NCBI RefSeq assembly: GCF_018873765.1
Contig: NC_057926.1
Span: 57,239,378 to 57,303,377 of the forward strand
Reading direction: 5' to 3'
From: Telopea speciosissima
Taxonomy: Eukaryota > Streptophyta > Magnoliopsida > Proteales > Proteaceae
Length of the DNA stretch: 64,000 bases
The position numbers and the translations under genes are program-made. Each line of letters opens with the position of its first letter. The stretch's first letter is position 1. Positions 38,855-50,200 of the stretch are shown in pieces. The notes under the pieces are model-generated. The model worked only from the letters and a program-made list of their open reading frames with translations. It made no database searches and had not been told where the DNA came from.

Positions 38855-39325
38855 TTAGGTAGAATTTCCTTTTCGCGTAAGTTCTATGCTCCACTCAGAA
38901 TGGTTATTGGGCAAGAGATGGTCGTCGAACAACAAAACATCTACGTACCTGACATCGTTAGGAGCCATTGGTTTTGAGAACCTGGATTACTTAGGCGATG
39001 AAATGCATCAGTGATTTCGATCATCATTTACAATATCAATAGATTCTCGTCTTTTAAGGGACAACGTGGCTTACCGAGCGTAGCAGGGCTCTTCATCAAT
39101 GATTTCGATCATCATTTACGATACCAATATTCTCTTCTTTTAAGGGACAACATGCCTTACCAAGCGTAGCAAGGCTCTCCCGTCGACTAAGTAATCCAGG
39201 TTCTCAAAACCAATGACTCCTGACGGTGTCGAGTACTTAGATGTTTTGTGGTTCGCCGACCAATTCTTGTCCAATAACCATTTTGAGTGGAGCATAGACT
39301 TAGGCGAAAAATCCTCCTAAGGGAG
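38855..39325. mobile_element. foldback element with internal tandem repeat
   Basis: The left arm (about 38855-39000, with ATGCTCCACTCAGAATGGTT and GGTTTTGAGAACCTGGATTA) is matched inverted by the right arm (about 39181-39325, with AATCCAGGTTCTCAAAACCA and GAGTGGAGCATAGACTTAG). Between them a unit of about 88 bp (TGATTTCGATCATCATTTAC, then TCTTTTAAGGGACAAC and AGCGTAGCA) occurs twice in direct orientation. No coding capacity and no clear target duplication. Confidence 0.75.
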
Positions 39326-39389
39326 AAAAAACGCTTCCCATTTCTTAAATACATGATTTGTTTTTGGGATTTCATGAATGGGCCTCACC

Positions 39390-39631
39390 TTTTTGTATTT
39401 TTATATTTTTTAGACTAACATAAAAGTTTTATTAATCAAAAAAAGGGGGAAAAACTTATAGTTATAAGAAATTACAACATTATTAGAAATAAAAGTAGGG
39501 GGAAAGCCAACACGGGCTAGCTTCAATTTGAAAGCACCAATAGCAAGATAATGAGTTTCAAAATTCAAGGTACAAGGATGAAATCGAAAAGAAAAATATA
39601 CAAAAGAATAAAGCAAAAACTTAATATCCTC
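39390..39631 (-). pseudogene. LINE 3' end (RNase H tail and 3' UTR), left piece
   Basis: On the minus strand the frame reads EDIKFLLYSFVYFSF, then a TLNFETHYLAIGAF stretch, resembling the end of a plant LINE RNase H domain (aspartate, then N..AH.LA). An AATAAAA signal and an A-rich tail follow. This would be the 3' end of the LINE whose reverse transcriptase part lies at 45000-45700. Copia-2 sits exactly between them. Confidence 0.45.
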
Positions 39632-40087
39632 TGTTGGAATTTTTCAAAATATTGATGTGGACTTTTAGTCCCACATCGGCTATGAAAGGAAAGCTCATTG
39701 GGTTTATATATGTTAGTAGTAAGTAGTTATTATTATCACATGTAATGCTAGAAGAGATTGTACGGTGCACTTGCGAGCGAGGACGGTACCCATCCGAGCG
39801 CGTATGCGTGCGCGTGCGTGAGGCGCAATCCCATCCGAACAGGCCTTGTGGGCCTATAAATGGGCCACGAATTCTCTCGATCCAGAGATGATCAAAAAAA
39901 TCTCTGATAGCTTCACGATGTTCTTGTCCCCGCAACCGATAATGTGATCGCTGATTTATCTTGGGAGGCAGGTTTGCTGCAACCCTTTGCAGGATTAGGA
40001 GGGTGCAAATACTGTCTTAAGGACAGAACGCTTTCGTTCGACTCAGGCCTTCTTTCTGTCCTCTCCTTTTTGTTCAGTTTTCTAACA
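39632..40087 (+). repeat. copia-2 5' LTR (456 bp)
   Basis: Includes the AGTCCCACATCGG block, a TATAAA box at 39855-39860, and CAAATACTGTCTTAAG at 40006-40021. Positions 39830-39990 have no counterpart in the 3' LTR. Confidence 0.95.
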
Positions 40088-40089
40088 AT

Positions 40090-40105
40090 CTTAAGACAGT
40101 ATTTG
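40090..40105 (+). promoter_or_regulatory. candidate self-complementary primer-binding site
   Basis: CTTAAGACAGTATTTG starts two bases after the 5' LTR, where the primer-binding site belongs. It is a perfect 16-nt reverse complement of 40006-40021 in the 5' LTR and 44913-44928 in the 3' LTR. It does not resemble the initiator-tRNA-Met type site TGGTATCAGAGC. Priming by the element's own RNA, in the manner known for Tf1/sushi elements, is inferred. Confidence 0.55.
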
Positions 40106-40109
40106 TTCA

Positions 40110-43100
40110 ATGGAGGAGACTGCAATCATGAAGATACCTGGGAACGAGATAAGCAAACTTGAGAAGTTTGATGGGTCATTTTTCAAACGTTGGAAAGGGA
40201 AGATGTATTTCTTCCTCATTGCTTTGAAACTTGCTCATGTCCTGAACGAAGAGCAGCCAGTAGCACCGACACCGACAGACACCACTGCAGAAGCTTCAAG
40301 TGGAGAGACACCGGTGCAGAAACAGCAGCGCCAGAGGTGGGAGCAAGACGACTTCATGTGCAAGGGCTACATCCTCAATGGGTTATCAAACACACTTTAT
40401 GATGTGTATGAGCCCAAATTTGCAGACAGCACGTCGAGAGAACTATGGGAGGATTTCGATAAAAAGTACAAAATTGAGGATGCTGGCAACAAGAAGTTTC
40501 TTATAAGTAAGTTGTTTGATTATAGGATGGTAGGAGATAAGTCTATTATTTCACAAACCTATGAGTTGCAAGGTCTCATGAATCAAATCATCTCTGAGGG
40601 CCATTCTCTTGACGCATCTTTCCAAGTGTCATCTATTATTTCAAAGTTACCTTTTGCTTGGAAAGATTGTCGGAAAGAGTTGAAACAGAAGAAGGATGCA
40701 ATGACTATGCAAGAGTTGATTAAGTATATCCAAGTTGAAGAGAATTCTCGCAAACTGGATAAACTCAATTGGAGGAAAAATCTCCAAAGGCTCATGTCAT
40801 AGAAAATGCATCTTCTAAGGGCAAGAAGAGAAAGTATGATGGGAAAGGCACTTCGAGAAGAAAAAGGGTACATTTATTAACCCCAAAGCGGCTTCTTGGA
40901 AATGCGAAAAGCCGGTCATTTCAAGAAACAGTGCAGAGTTTATATCAAGGAGAAGCAACAAAAGGACCAAGCCAACATGGTTGACAATGATGACTGGGCT
41001 GCTATGATATCTGAGGTATATGCAGTGGGTGATGATGAGAAATGGTGGATCGATTCCGGTGCAACCAAACATGTTGCCAAGAACAAAAATTTGTTCAAAG
41101 TTTATGAACCTATAGCAGATGGACAAGATCTTTTTATGGGAAATTCTTCAACTGCTAAGGTCATAGGTAAAGACACAGTGGTTCTGAATCTCACATCCGG
41201 GAAAAAGCTTACTTTGAATGATGTACTTCATGTTCCTGATATTAGGAAGAACTTAATGTCTGTAAGCTTGCTTGACAAACATGGATTTAAAATCCTGTTT
41301 GAGTCAGGGAACATCATAGTGTCCAAAGGGGGAGTTTATGTTGGGAAAGGATATGCATCGAACGAGATGTATAAATTTAATATGATTAATGAAAACTCAT
41401 CTTCTGCTTACATTGTTTCTACTTTTGATACATGGCATTCTAGACTTGAGCATGTTAATTATACGTGCATGAGAAATATGGTTAAATTAGGTTTATTACC
41501 AGAATGCACATCTTCTAGTCATGACAAATGTTCTGTATGCATCAAGTCTAAAATTGCTAGAAAATCTTTTAAGAAAGTAGAAAGGAATACACAACTCTTA
41601 GAATTAGTACATTCTGATTTGTGTGAGTTAGAAGGTATTCTAACTAGAGGTGGTAAAAGATATTTCATCACATTTATAGATGACTGTTCAAAATACACAT
41701 ATGTATATCTGTTAAGGACTAAAGATGAGGCTTTGGAGAAATTCAAAATCTACAAAGCCGAAGTGGAAAACCAATTGGATCGTAAGATTAAAATCTTACG
41801 AACTGATAGGGGAAGAGAATACTTCTCCACTGATGATTTTTGTGAAGTTTATGGAATTATCCATCACACAACGACACCCTATAGTCCTCAACAGAATGGA
41901 GTAGCAGAAAGGAAAAATAGGACTCTAACAGAAATGGTGAATACACTTTTACTTACTTCTGACTTACCAAAGAATTTATGGGGGGAAGCATTAATGACTG
42001 CTTGTCATATACTTAACCGTATACCCCATAAAAAGACTAATATCACTCCCTATGAATATTGGATGAAGAGAAAACCTTCTCTTGGATATTTTAAAGTATG
42101 GGGATGTAGAGCATTGGTAAGATTAACTGATCCTAAAAGACCTAAATTAGGTGAAAAGGCAATTGAATGTATTTTCATTGGCTATGCCCAACATAGCAAG
42201 GCCTATAGATTTCTAACGATGGAATCTACAGAGACCGTTAGCCAAAATATAACTTTGGAATCTAGAGATGCTGAGTTCTTTGAGGATTCATTCTCTAGGA
42301 AACGGAAGAATGAAAATACAAACAAGGAGGATCAAGATATTGTTCAATCAAATTCTGAGAATAATGAGAGTGTTGAACTTAGAAGAAGTAAAAGAGTTAG
42401 AGTGGAAAAATCCTTTGGTCCAGATTTCTATCAATTCTTGGTAGAAGGAAACAGAAATGAAGTTACATATTCTTGTGTGTATAATGTTGAACATGATCCA
42501 TTGACTTTTCGAGAAGCCATGAATTCTCAAGATTCTGCTTTTTGGCAAGAAGCTATAAATGATGAAATGGATTCTCTCATGGGTAATAAAACATGGGTTT
42601 TAACAGATTTACCTCCTGGATTTAAATCTATTGGTTGTAAGTGGATTTTTAAGCGAAAGCTTAAAGCTGATGGAACCATTGATAAGTTTAAAGTTAGGCT
42701 TGTAGCAAAGGGCTTTAAGCAAAAAGAAGGCACTGATTATTTCGATACATATGCTCCTGTTGTTATAATTAGTACAGTTAGATTGTTAATTGCTTTAGCA
42801 TCGATTAATAAACTTGTTATACACCAAATGGATGTTAAAACTGCTTTTCTAAATGGAGATTTAGAAGAAGAAGTTTACATGGAACAACCTGAAGGGTTTG
42901 TTTTGAAAGGCCAGGAAATTAAGGTTTGTAAACTAGTCAAATCTTTATATGGTCTAAAACAAGCTCCTAAGCAATGGCATGATAAATTTGACCAAAAGGT
43001 TGTAGCAAATGGATTTAGAATAAATGAATCTGATAAATGTGTTTATTCTAAATTCAAGAATGGACATGGTGTTATAATATGTTTATATGTTGATGATATG

Positions 43101-44042
43101 TTAATCTTTGGTACTAATACAAGCACTGTTTTGGAGACAAAGGCTTTCCTATCTTCGTGTTTTGATATGAAAGATATGGGTGAAGCAAATATAATTTTGG
43201 GAATCAAAATTGTTAGATCCTCTGATTGTATTTCTTTAACACAGTCTCATTACATAAAGAAAATATTAAAGAAATTCAATCATGAGGACTGTAAACCAGT
43301 TGCTACCCCATATGATCATTCTATTAGATTAATTTCTAATGAAGGAAATTGTATATCTCAATTGGAATACGCTAGTATCATTGGCAGCTTAATGTATGCC
43401 ATGCAGTGCACTCGTCCTGATATAGCTTTTGCAGTTGGTGTTTTGAGTAGGTTTACTCATAACCCTGGACAAATTCATTGGAATGCAGTTTCTAGAGTAC
43501 TTAAGTACTTAAAGGACACAATGAATTATGCATTAAGTTATAAAGATTTTTTCACAGTACTAGAAGGATACACAGATGCTAATTGGATCACAGGATCCGA
43601 TGAATCAAAGTCCACAAGTGGTTGGATATTTACCTTGGGTGGAGGATCAATTTCTTAGGGATCCAAGAAACAGACTGTAGTTTCACACTCCACTATGGAG
43701 TCTGAATTTATCGCTTTAGTAATGGCAGTAAAGGAAGCAGAATGGCTTAGGGACCTCTTAACAGAGATTCTTCTGTGGCCTAAGCCAATACCTTCTATAT
43801 CAATATCTTGTGATAATGAAGCAACATTATCAAGGGCTTATAATAAAGTCTACAATGGAAAGTCAAGGCATATCAGTTTAAGACATAGCTATGTAAGAGA
43901 ATAACTCATCAAAGGAGTTGTGACTATTAGTTATGTTAAATCAAAGGAAAATTTGGCTGATCCCTTTACAAAAGGCCTGGGTAGGGATGTGGTATGGAAG
44001 ACTTCCAGGGAGATGGGTTTAAAGCTTTTAAATGAGAGGTAA
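40110..44042 (+). pseudogene. copia-2 gag-pol polyprotein, lightly disrupted
   Basis: Gag runs from MEETAIMKIPGNEI. The frame slips near 40768 and returns near 40905, so the basic stretch and first zinc-knuckle cysteine lie in another frame while KAGHFKKQC is back in frame. Then follow protease (WWIDSGATKH, 41043), integrase (HSRLEH with Glu where Gly is usual; HSDLCEL, RTDRGREYF, NGVAERKNRT), reverse transcriptase (WIFKRKLKADG; LYVDDMLIFG near 43082) and RNase H (EGYTDANW to ADPFTKGL). In-frame stops are TAG at 43656-43658 and TAA at 43902-43904. The 920-codon open stretch from 40896 to 43658 shows that this copy is much younger or better preserved than copia-1. Confidence 0.93.
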
Positions 44043-44598
44043 CCTGCAAGTGGAAACCAACTAGACACTAGACCAACATCTAGTCAACTAGTTCAATGGA
44101 AAAACACTTGTAGTAATAACCGGTTATGCACTCAATTAGTAGAGATAAGATCTCTTGACATCTCAAGGTAGTGCATGTTTGTATGGAGAAACCGACAGAG
44201 GGTAGGATCAGTCCTTCAATGAGTCTATGCCTTATAGGAAATGCAAGTCATACAATTGCATTTTATTAGATTCACCTATATAAGTGCAGGAAGTGGGGCC
44301 GCTTCTGCGAGATTCAAAGCTTGTCTCTAAGGCACTTATGAAAACCTAAGATGAAAGCACAAGGCCATAAATGTGCGGGTGTTATTGAAACTATGTTCAA
44401 GTAAGTCATATGTCTAGTATATTAGATTTGTCGCTATAAAATTATAAGTTCAAGGCTACGGCTACTTCGTTTTTGATAAGTACTAATGTATTTTGACAAC
44501 ATAAAGGTTCAAGTCGAAAGACACCTTTATGTAAGTATGATTTAGAAGTACAGAGAGTTTATTGACTGAGGCTCAATTATTTTAAAATTGGGGGAAAT
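44043..44598. other. copia-2 3' untranslated internal region
   Basis: Non-coding DNA between the RNase H stop and the 3' LTR, ending in the polypurine tract. No extra ORF recognised. Confidence 0.6.
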
Positions 44599-44994
44599 TG
44601 TTGGAATTTTTCAAAATATTGATGTGGACTTTTAGTCCCACATCGGCTATGAAAGGAAAGCTCATTGGGTTTATATGTGTTAGTAGTAAGTAGTTATTAT
44701 TATTACATGTAATGCTATAAGAGATTATACGGTGCACTTGCGAGCGAGGACGGTACCTGTCCGAGCGCGTATACGTGCGCGTGCGTGAGGCGCAATGTGG
44801 CGCTTTGATGGCGCACTTTGCACTTCGCACGTGCGCATCGTCGCAGTATGTCGCCTTAATCTTTTCGGGATCGACGGTGTCTGATCAAAGGGTGCTTAGG
44901 ATTAGGAGGGTGCAAATACTGTCTTAAGGACAGAACGATTTCGTTCGACTCAGGCCTTCTTTCTGTCCTCTCCTTTTTGTTCAGTTTTCTAACA
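44599..44994 (+). repeat. copia-2 3' LTR (396 bp)
   Basis: Matches the 5' LTR up to GTGAGGCGCAAT (44796) and again from about 44899. The central 102 bp is a different, GC-rich sequence without the TATAAA box. Confidence 0.95.
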
Positions 44995-44999
44995 TCCTC

Positions 45000-45700
45000 A
45001 ATAAGAGTAGCTGATGCTCAATCCAAAGAAGAAGAAGAGAATTGAGGGACACAATGACAGAAGAATAGTCTGAATACACAACCAAATTTCTGAGCTCTAA
45101 GCTAGGCAATCTCTAATGGCTTCAAGCTTCAGCCTCCATGGCTTGTGCTGAAAACCCAACATTGTAGGTACATCTAGCTGCCAAGAAACTCCCCTTAGAG
45201 TATTTGAGAACCATACTTTGCCCTCTTGAGCATAACCTTTAATCCAGGCACCATCTTGATGAGAAAAAAGCTGAAGACTGAAGTCGCCAACTCCCTCAGG
45301 GGGAATAGAAGACGGAGCATAAATTGATTATAGGCTAGGAGTAGTGAGAGACGAGTAAGCAAAAGAACTTTTGTTTATGTGATGTCTTAAAGCTTCCAAA
45401 TTGCTAATCAAACCAGGATCCAAATGGAAGATGCCAACTTCCAGATCTTTAGTTTATACTCAAGTGTTGATACGCATTGCATTGTCCAATGGATTCAAAT
45501 ACTTGTAAAACCCATTCTAGTCGAGTAAGAACCTGCTCCAAAAAATTTCATTTCAATTTATCATATGCCTTACACAAGTCCAATTTCATAGCCATAAACC
45601 CTTGTTTAAATTTTGTATCACAAAGTATAGCAGCTCATGGGTTACATACAATGTTATATTCAATAGCTCTGGTAGGAATGAATGCACTTGAAAAAGACTT
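45000..45700 (-). pseudogene. LINE reverse transcriptase/RNase H relic, right piece
   Basis: On the minus strand, about 45690-45490 reads KQGFMAMKLDLCKAYDKLK, the conserved K-L-D-(M/L)-(S/C)-K-A-Y-D motif of plant L1-type reverse transcriptase, then NFLEQVL after a stop. Further along come RNase-H-like fragments (EAIRDCLA; VVYSDYSSVIVSLNS). The frame carries several stops and shifts. It joins the left piece at 39631 once copia-2 and one copy of its duplication are skipped. Confidence 0.6.
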
Positions 45701-45755
45701 ATGAGGGCATCAAATCGAGGATATGTAGGGTGGAGAAGAGTTTTTCCGTTTTAGG

Positions 45756-46199
45756 TAGGTCTGTAAATGGATTGGATTTGCCTCAGATACAGATCAGATG
45801 TGATCGGATCTGGATATTCCCTGACTGAATATGGATACCTCTAAACGGATTCGGATGGACTCGGATGCGGATCGAATTCAGATTTTTGTCCATCCGTTTA
45901 CATCTTTGCTTTGTGTAACCTAGACCTTCCTCTCCTTAGGGGTTACAATTTACTCTCAATCCATATATCTTAAATCATGATTCTCTTTTCGTCATATTCT
46001 AAAACCTATTGAATATTCAAAAGACTCTTAAGATCATTATTTACTTAATTTTTTATTATTAGATATTCAAAATTTTGTTGACAGATTTTTATCGGAGTAT
46101 TCAGATTTTTTCGGGATATCTCTAAAAAAGTACGGATGTCCCTAAACTGATACGAATGTGGATCGAATTTTAATTTTTAATTATCCATTTACAGCCCTA
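45756..46199. mobile_element. hAT-like MITE (TAGG-CTGTAAATGGAT ends)
   Basis: The left end TAGGTCTGTAAATGGATTGG and the inverted right end TAGGGCTGTAAATGGATAAT match at nearly all of the first 17 positions. Flanking octamers GTTTTAGG and GTTGTAGA match at six of eight. The interior has GGATTCGGAT-like motifs near both ends and no coding sequence. Confidence 0.72.
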
Positions 46200-47294
46200 G
46201 TTGTAGATATTTATGCATTTGAATGATAAACAGTAAGTAATAAATACAATTTAATTAGGACAACTGAAAAAATGGAATGGCTCCAGCCCTACCAATAACC
46301 CTTTCCAAAGCTGTTTGAGGGCAGTCATACTAATGCAATAAGTAGGTGATCTAAAGTTTTCTCATGTTTATTGCACAATGGGTAGGTAACATTTCCTTAT
46401 CCATATATCGAAAACTTTGATTCTCAACAAAATTCACCTACTCATATATATATGTATGCTTCATATAAAGTGATAGACATGTGTTTTTTGCCATGTCCCT
46501 CTATACTGCCATTAAGAATGCATCAAGGGACATTAATTATGGAAGCAAAGCATACGAATAATCACCCCAATTGTACATGAAGTGAAACGTAAACAGGTAA
46601 TCTTACCAAAAAAAAACGTACACAGGTAAGTGATCTGGGTTCCTCTACTGTCTCATCTTGCTTCCAATTTTACTTGGATCGATAAAGTATGGGTTTATCC
46701 ACCCCCAGTGCCCAACTCAGTTTGATTGCCTATATCCTTGATTTTAATAAATTTTTGAATTTTCTTAAAATTGCCAGTTGATCGAGCGAAACCAATCAAA
46801 ACCAGTTTGAACCAAACCAGGCTCCTTGCCGCTTCAGCTTAAAATACCATGATTGGGACGATCCATCCGGTCTCAGCCACGCACCTATGGAGCACATCTC
46901 AACTGCCCTGACCAGTTCAACGGTACACACCTCTAGTCTCAACTCTCAACTCTGATCCGAGGTTGGTTGGTTCACGAAGACCCTCCCTCAAACCGGCCAA
47001 TGACTAGGTTGGTTGAAATTCTTAGCCGGTTCTAGTTCGTTACTTGGGAGTTGGGACATGGGACGTTGGGGGTGTTGAAAACTTGGCATGTCTCAGAGTT
47101 CTCTCTCAACCCAAATCATGATTCATGAACCGCTCTCGCTCCACTTTGACCCGACAAACAAGAATTTAATTTATTGCCACCTCGACTACGCTTCTCTCCC
47201 TCTTTCTCAAAATCTCAATTCCGCCATTAACCAAGTCCCTCAAAGTTCGGGCCTCCCCTTTGGAAATTAGGCTTGGAAATTTCCGATAGGGGAG
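46200..47294. other. upstream region of AMSH1
   Basis: Presumed promoter and leader of the AMSH1 gene, with no other recognisable gene. The ORF at 47088-47270 has no known motif. Confidence 0.4.
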
Positions 47295-50200
47295 ATGAGG
47301 TCTTCCTCAGGAGCAGGGGGGTTCAACATCAATGTCAGAACCCAGAAACTCGAAGTCGATAATCGTATATCTCTACGTTATTACTATCGGATCGCTGATA
47401 ATCTCCTTAAACAGGTTTCTGTTCTTTTCCCCTAAAATAATTTCAATCTACCATGCTTCCCTCTGCACCGTTGATGTTTGGTATCCCGACTTGAATTTCT
47501 TTCCTTTTTGTTTTCCATATCGTTTGTTTCTTAGTTCGTGACAATTTTCAATTGTGTCTTAAGTTTATACAGGAAGAGTTTAGGTCATCTTCTCTCCAGT
47601 ATGCCTTAAAATTGTGTAAATCTTGGGCCGTTGTGGATGTTTAGAACTGGAATACTTTACTATATTGCGTTCTGTAGGGATGAATTTGATGTTTGACGTT
47701 CTGAGGAGTCAGTTGATAAGTGGAAACTTGAATTGGCTGCTTCAGGATGTCCTTCAGCTGATTTTGCACCCAATTTTTTTTTTTTGAACATCTGAGCTAG
47801 TCCCAAAGTTTCTCTGAGAATCTGATTTCATGGGGATCTTTTATTTACTGAAGCTTGGTGCCTGCTGTATTATTTAATTCAGATGTTTTTCGTTCCTCTC
47901 TCTATATATTTTTTGTGCCCTATATTGCTTTTCTTTTTGATATTAACATTGTTACTGCCTTTATGACTCCACTGTCATCTCTTAATGGACTAGGATCCTT
48001 GGATTGCTCCTGTTAAATTCTGGATATGCTTCTTGTGCGGCTCCCTGAATTAGCAGTTCTGTAAAGGTCTCCTAAAAGCTTGCTTTGAAAGATCTTTTTC
48101 TTTTGGTTATTGTAAATTCTCTTGTAAGATAGAGAGAAGAGCAGTGTTATAAGGACTGCACCTCAGGCAAGACGAATACCCCTTGCACCTACCACTACTT
48201 CATGAAGGCACACCCTTTGCATGCCTTTGTAGTTGGGCTGCTTGCTTCAAGTAAATGAGGCATATCCTTTCCTCGATTGTTGCAGCCTTGAAGGCTTGCT
48301 CTGGTTGAGAATGTATAGCCTTCTATATTATTTTGGAATTTTTTTTGGTCAAAATATGAAATCTTTGATTTTAGTAATAACCCTGAGAGGAGAATCTCCC
48401 TGACAAAGGAAGACAAGGTGGTGGCCGCGGGTCTAACCACCACATTCTGGAGTCCAAAATGGTGGCTACAAGATGGGATTCTATATCATATTCTCTCTTT
48501 ACATGAGGGGATTACAAAATGCAAACTCTGTGCAAATAAGCAAAATGTATTCCGCAACACCTTGGGATAGCCAAGCTGTGCTTCCATAATTTTAAAAATT
48601 GATTAGGCAATATAATTGGGCTTTGTCATCTTCTTCATCAGTTACAACTTACAAGATGTCTCGGATAGTCTGATTAGTTATTTATAGATTTTTGTGATTT
48701 GCCCTATTTTTATAACGTGTTAATTGTGTAATTTCATACTATCACTGTCAATTTAGTATAGAAATAAAAAGGAATGAGAAAATGCATTATCTTTGTGCAA
48801 TGAAGGGCCTTAAGGGAAGCATTTCAGTAATGAAAGTCACTCTGTGTCTATGTCCCAAAATTATATTTGCTTTTCTTTTTTCTCTTTCTCTTTTTGTTTT
48901 TTTGAACTGATATGATGTGGTTTCACTAGGATAAATTTATTTCTTAAACCTGCTCCTGTCCTGGCATGGGTTTCCATGATCTAAAATTTTTTGTGGATTT
49001 ATGCAGGCTGACATCTTTCGAGCAGAAAAGAACATTATAGATCTGTATGTTATGCTTATGAGGTTTTCAAGGTTAGAGATGGAAACATAGATGGCATAAT
49101 GTTCTTTCTTTGTAACGACATTTGTAGTTTGTAGATATTTTAAGTTTGTGATTATTCATTCAATATGGAGGATGGGAAAATTAATTTTTGTGAGACATTT
49201 TAATCTTTCTCACATATCCAAACTAAGTTAACTTAATGGATTTTTATCTGTTCCAGTTTGATAACTGAAACTATACCACTTCATCGAGATTTCAAGGCAT
49301 CTCTTCAAAGAGAGAAACTTTCTTTCAAGAAGGTATTGGGAAAAACTTTATTTCAAGGATGAGGTATTCTTATCATGTATTCACTGTCAACTGAGGATAA
49401 AAGAGTTATTCCATTCAAGTTCCTCTAACGCTTTTTAACCTCTGAAAATTTTCTTACAGAAACTATTGAATGCACTGAGTGAGCTGGAGAAATTGAAGCC
49501 AGCAGTAAATCAGAAGATCGAGGAACTAAACAGAAAACAAACAAATCAAGTAGACAGGTGGGGCCATAACCACCAAAATGGTTCTTTTGATTCTTTGCTG
49601 GAGTGGCCTGCTGTCAAAAAGAAGACTCAAGCTAATTATGAGATCAGAAAGGTACAATTGAAGGTTCATCATATCATTGGAAACTTATTATTCCACACCA
49701 CCATTTTAACTTGTGCTTTGGGGGTTATAATTGAAGACACATAATTATTATCTTAGCTGAAGCAGTAATTATTCTCTATTGTAGCATTTGTTCTTCATTC
49801 TCGAATGTTCTATTTTTTGCTTGGCCAAGAGGTCCCTTTTCCAAGGAGGAGAGAATTATTGGAAATTCCTCCCTTTTGCTGTGTGCTGGTGAATGGAAGG
49901 AAAAAGCATATGAGAATCTATGAGAACTATGTGCTCCCTTTGCAAAAATGGTGGACTGGTTTTAGAGCTTGATTTCTTGTGGGTTTGTATTATTAGAGAG
50001 TTTAAGGGGGTATTCTTTTGTAACCTTTCAGTTGAAGATGCTCTGAGAATGTTATCTGGGGATAGTTTTCCTTTTTAGTGTTTGTTAAGCCTGTCTTTAT
50101 AAAGGGCTTTCTAGGTTACCTAACAATAGGATTCAGAAATCCCTTAGAAAACCAGAATCACAGGAATAGGAGCAGGAAACCAGCAAGCAGAGAAATATCA

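Larger units (their letters stand above)
39632..44994 (+). mobile_element. copia-2: nearly complete Ty1/copia retrotransposon
   Basis: LTRs at 39632-40087 and 44599-44994 both run TGTTGGAATTTTTC...TTTTCTAACA. A perfect target duplication TCCTC flanks them (39627-39631 and 44995-44999). A TTGGGGGAAAT polypurine tract precedes the 3' LTR. Gag-pol occupies 40110-44042 in copia order. Two features are odd. The site just after the 5' LTR is not a tRNA-Met type primer site but is complementary to the LTR itself. The two LTRs also differ completely over a central block although their ends are almost identical. Confidence 0.95.
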
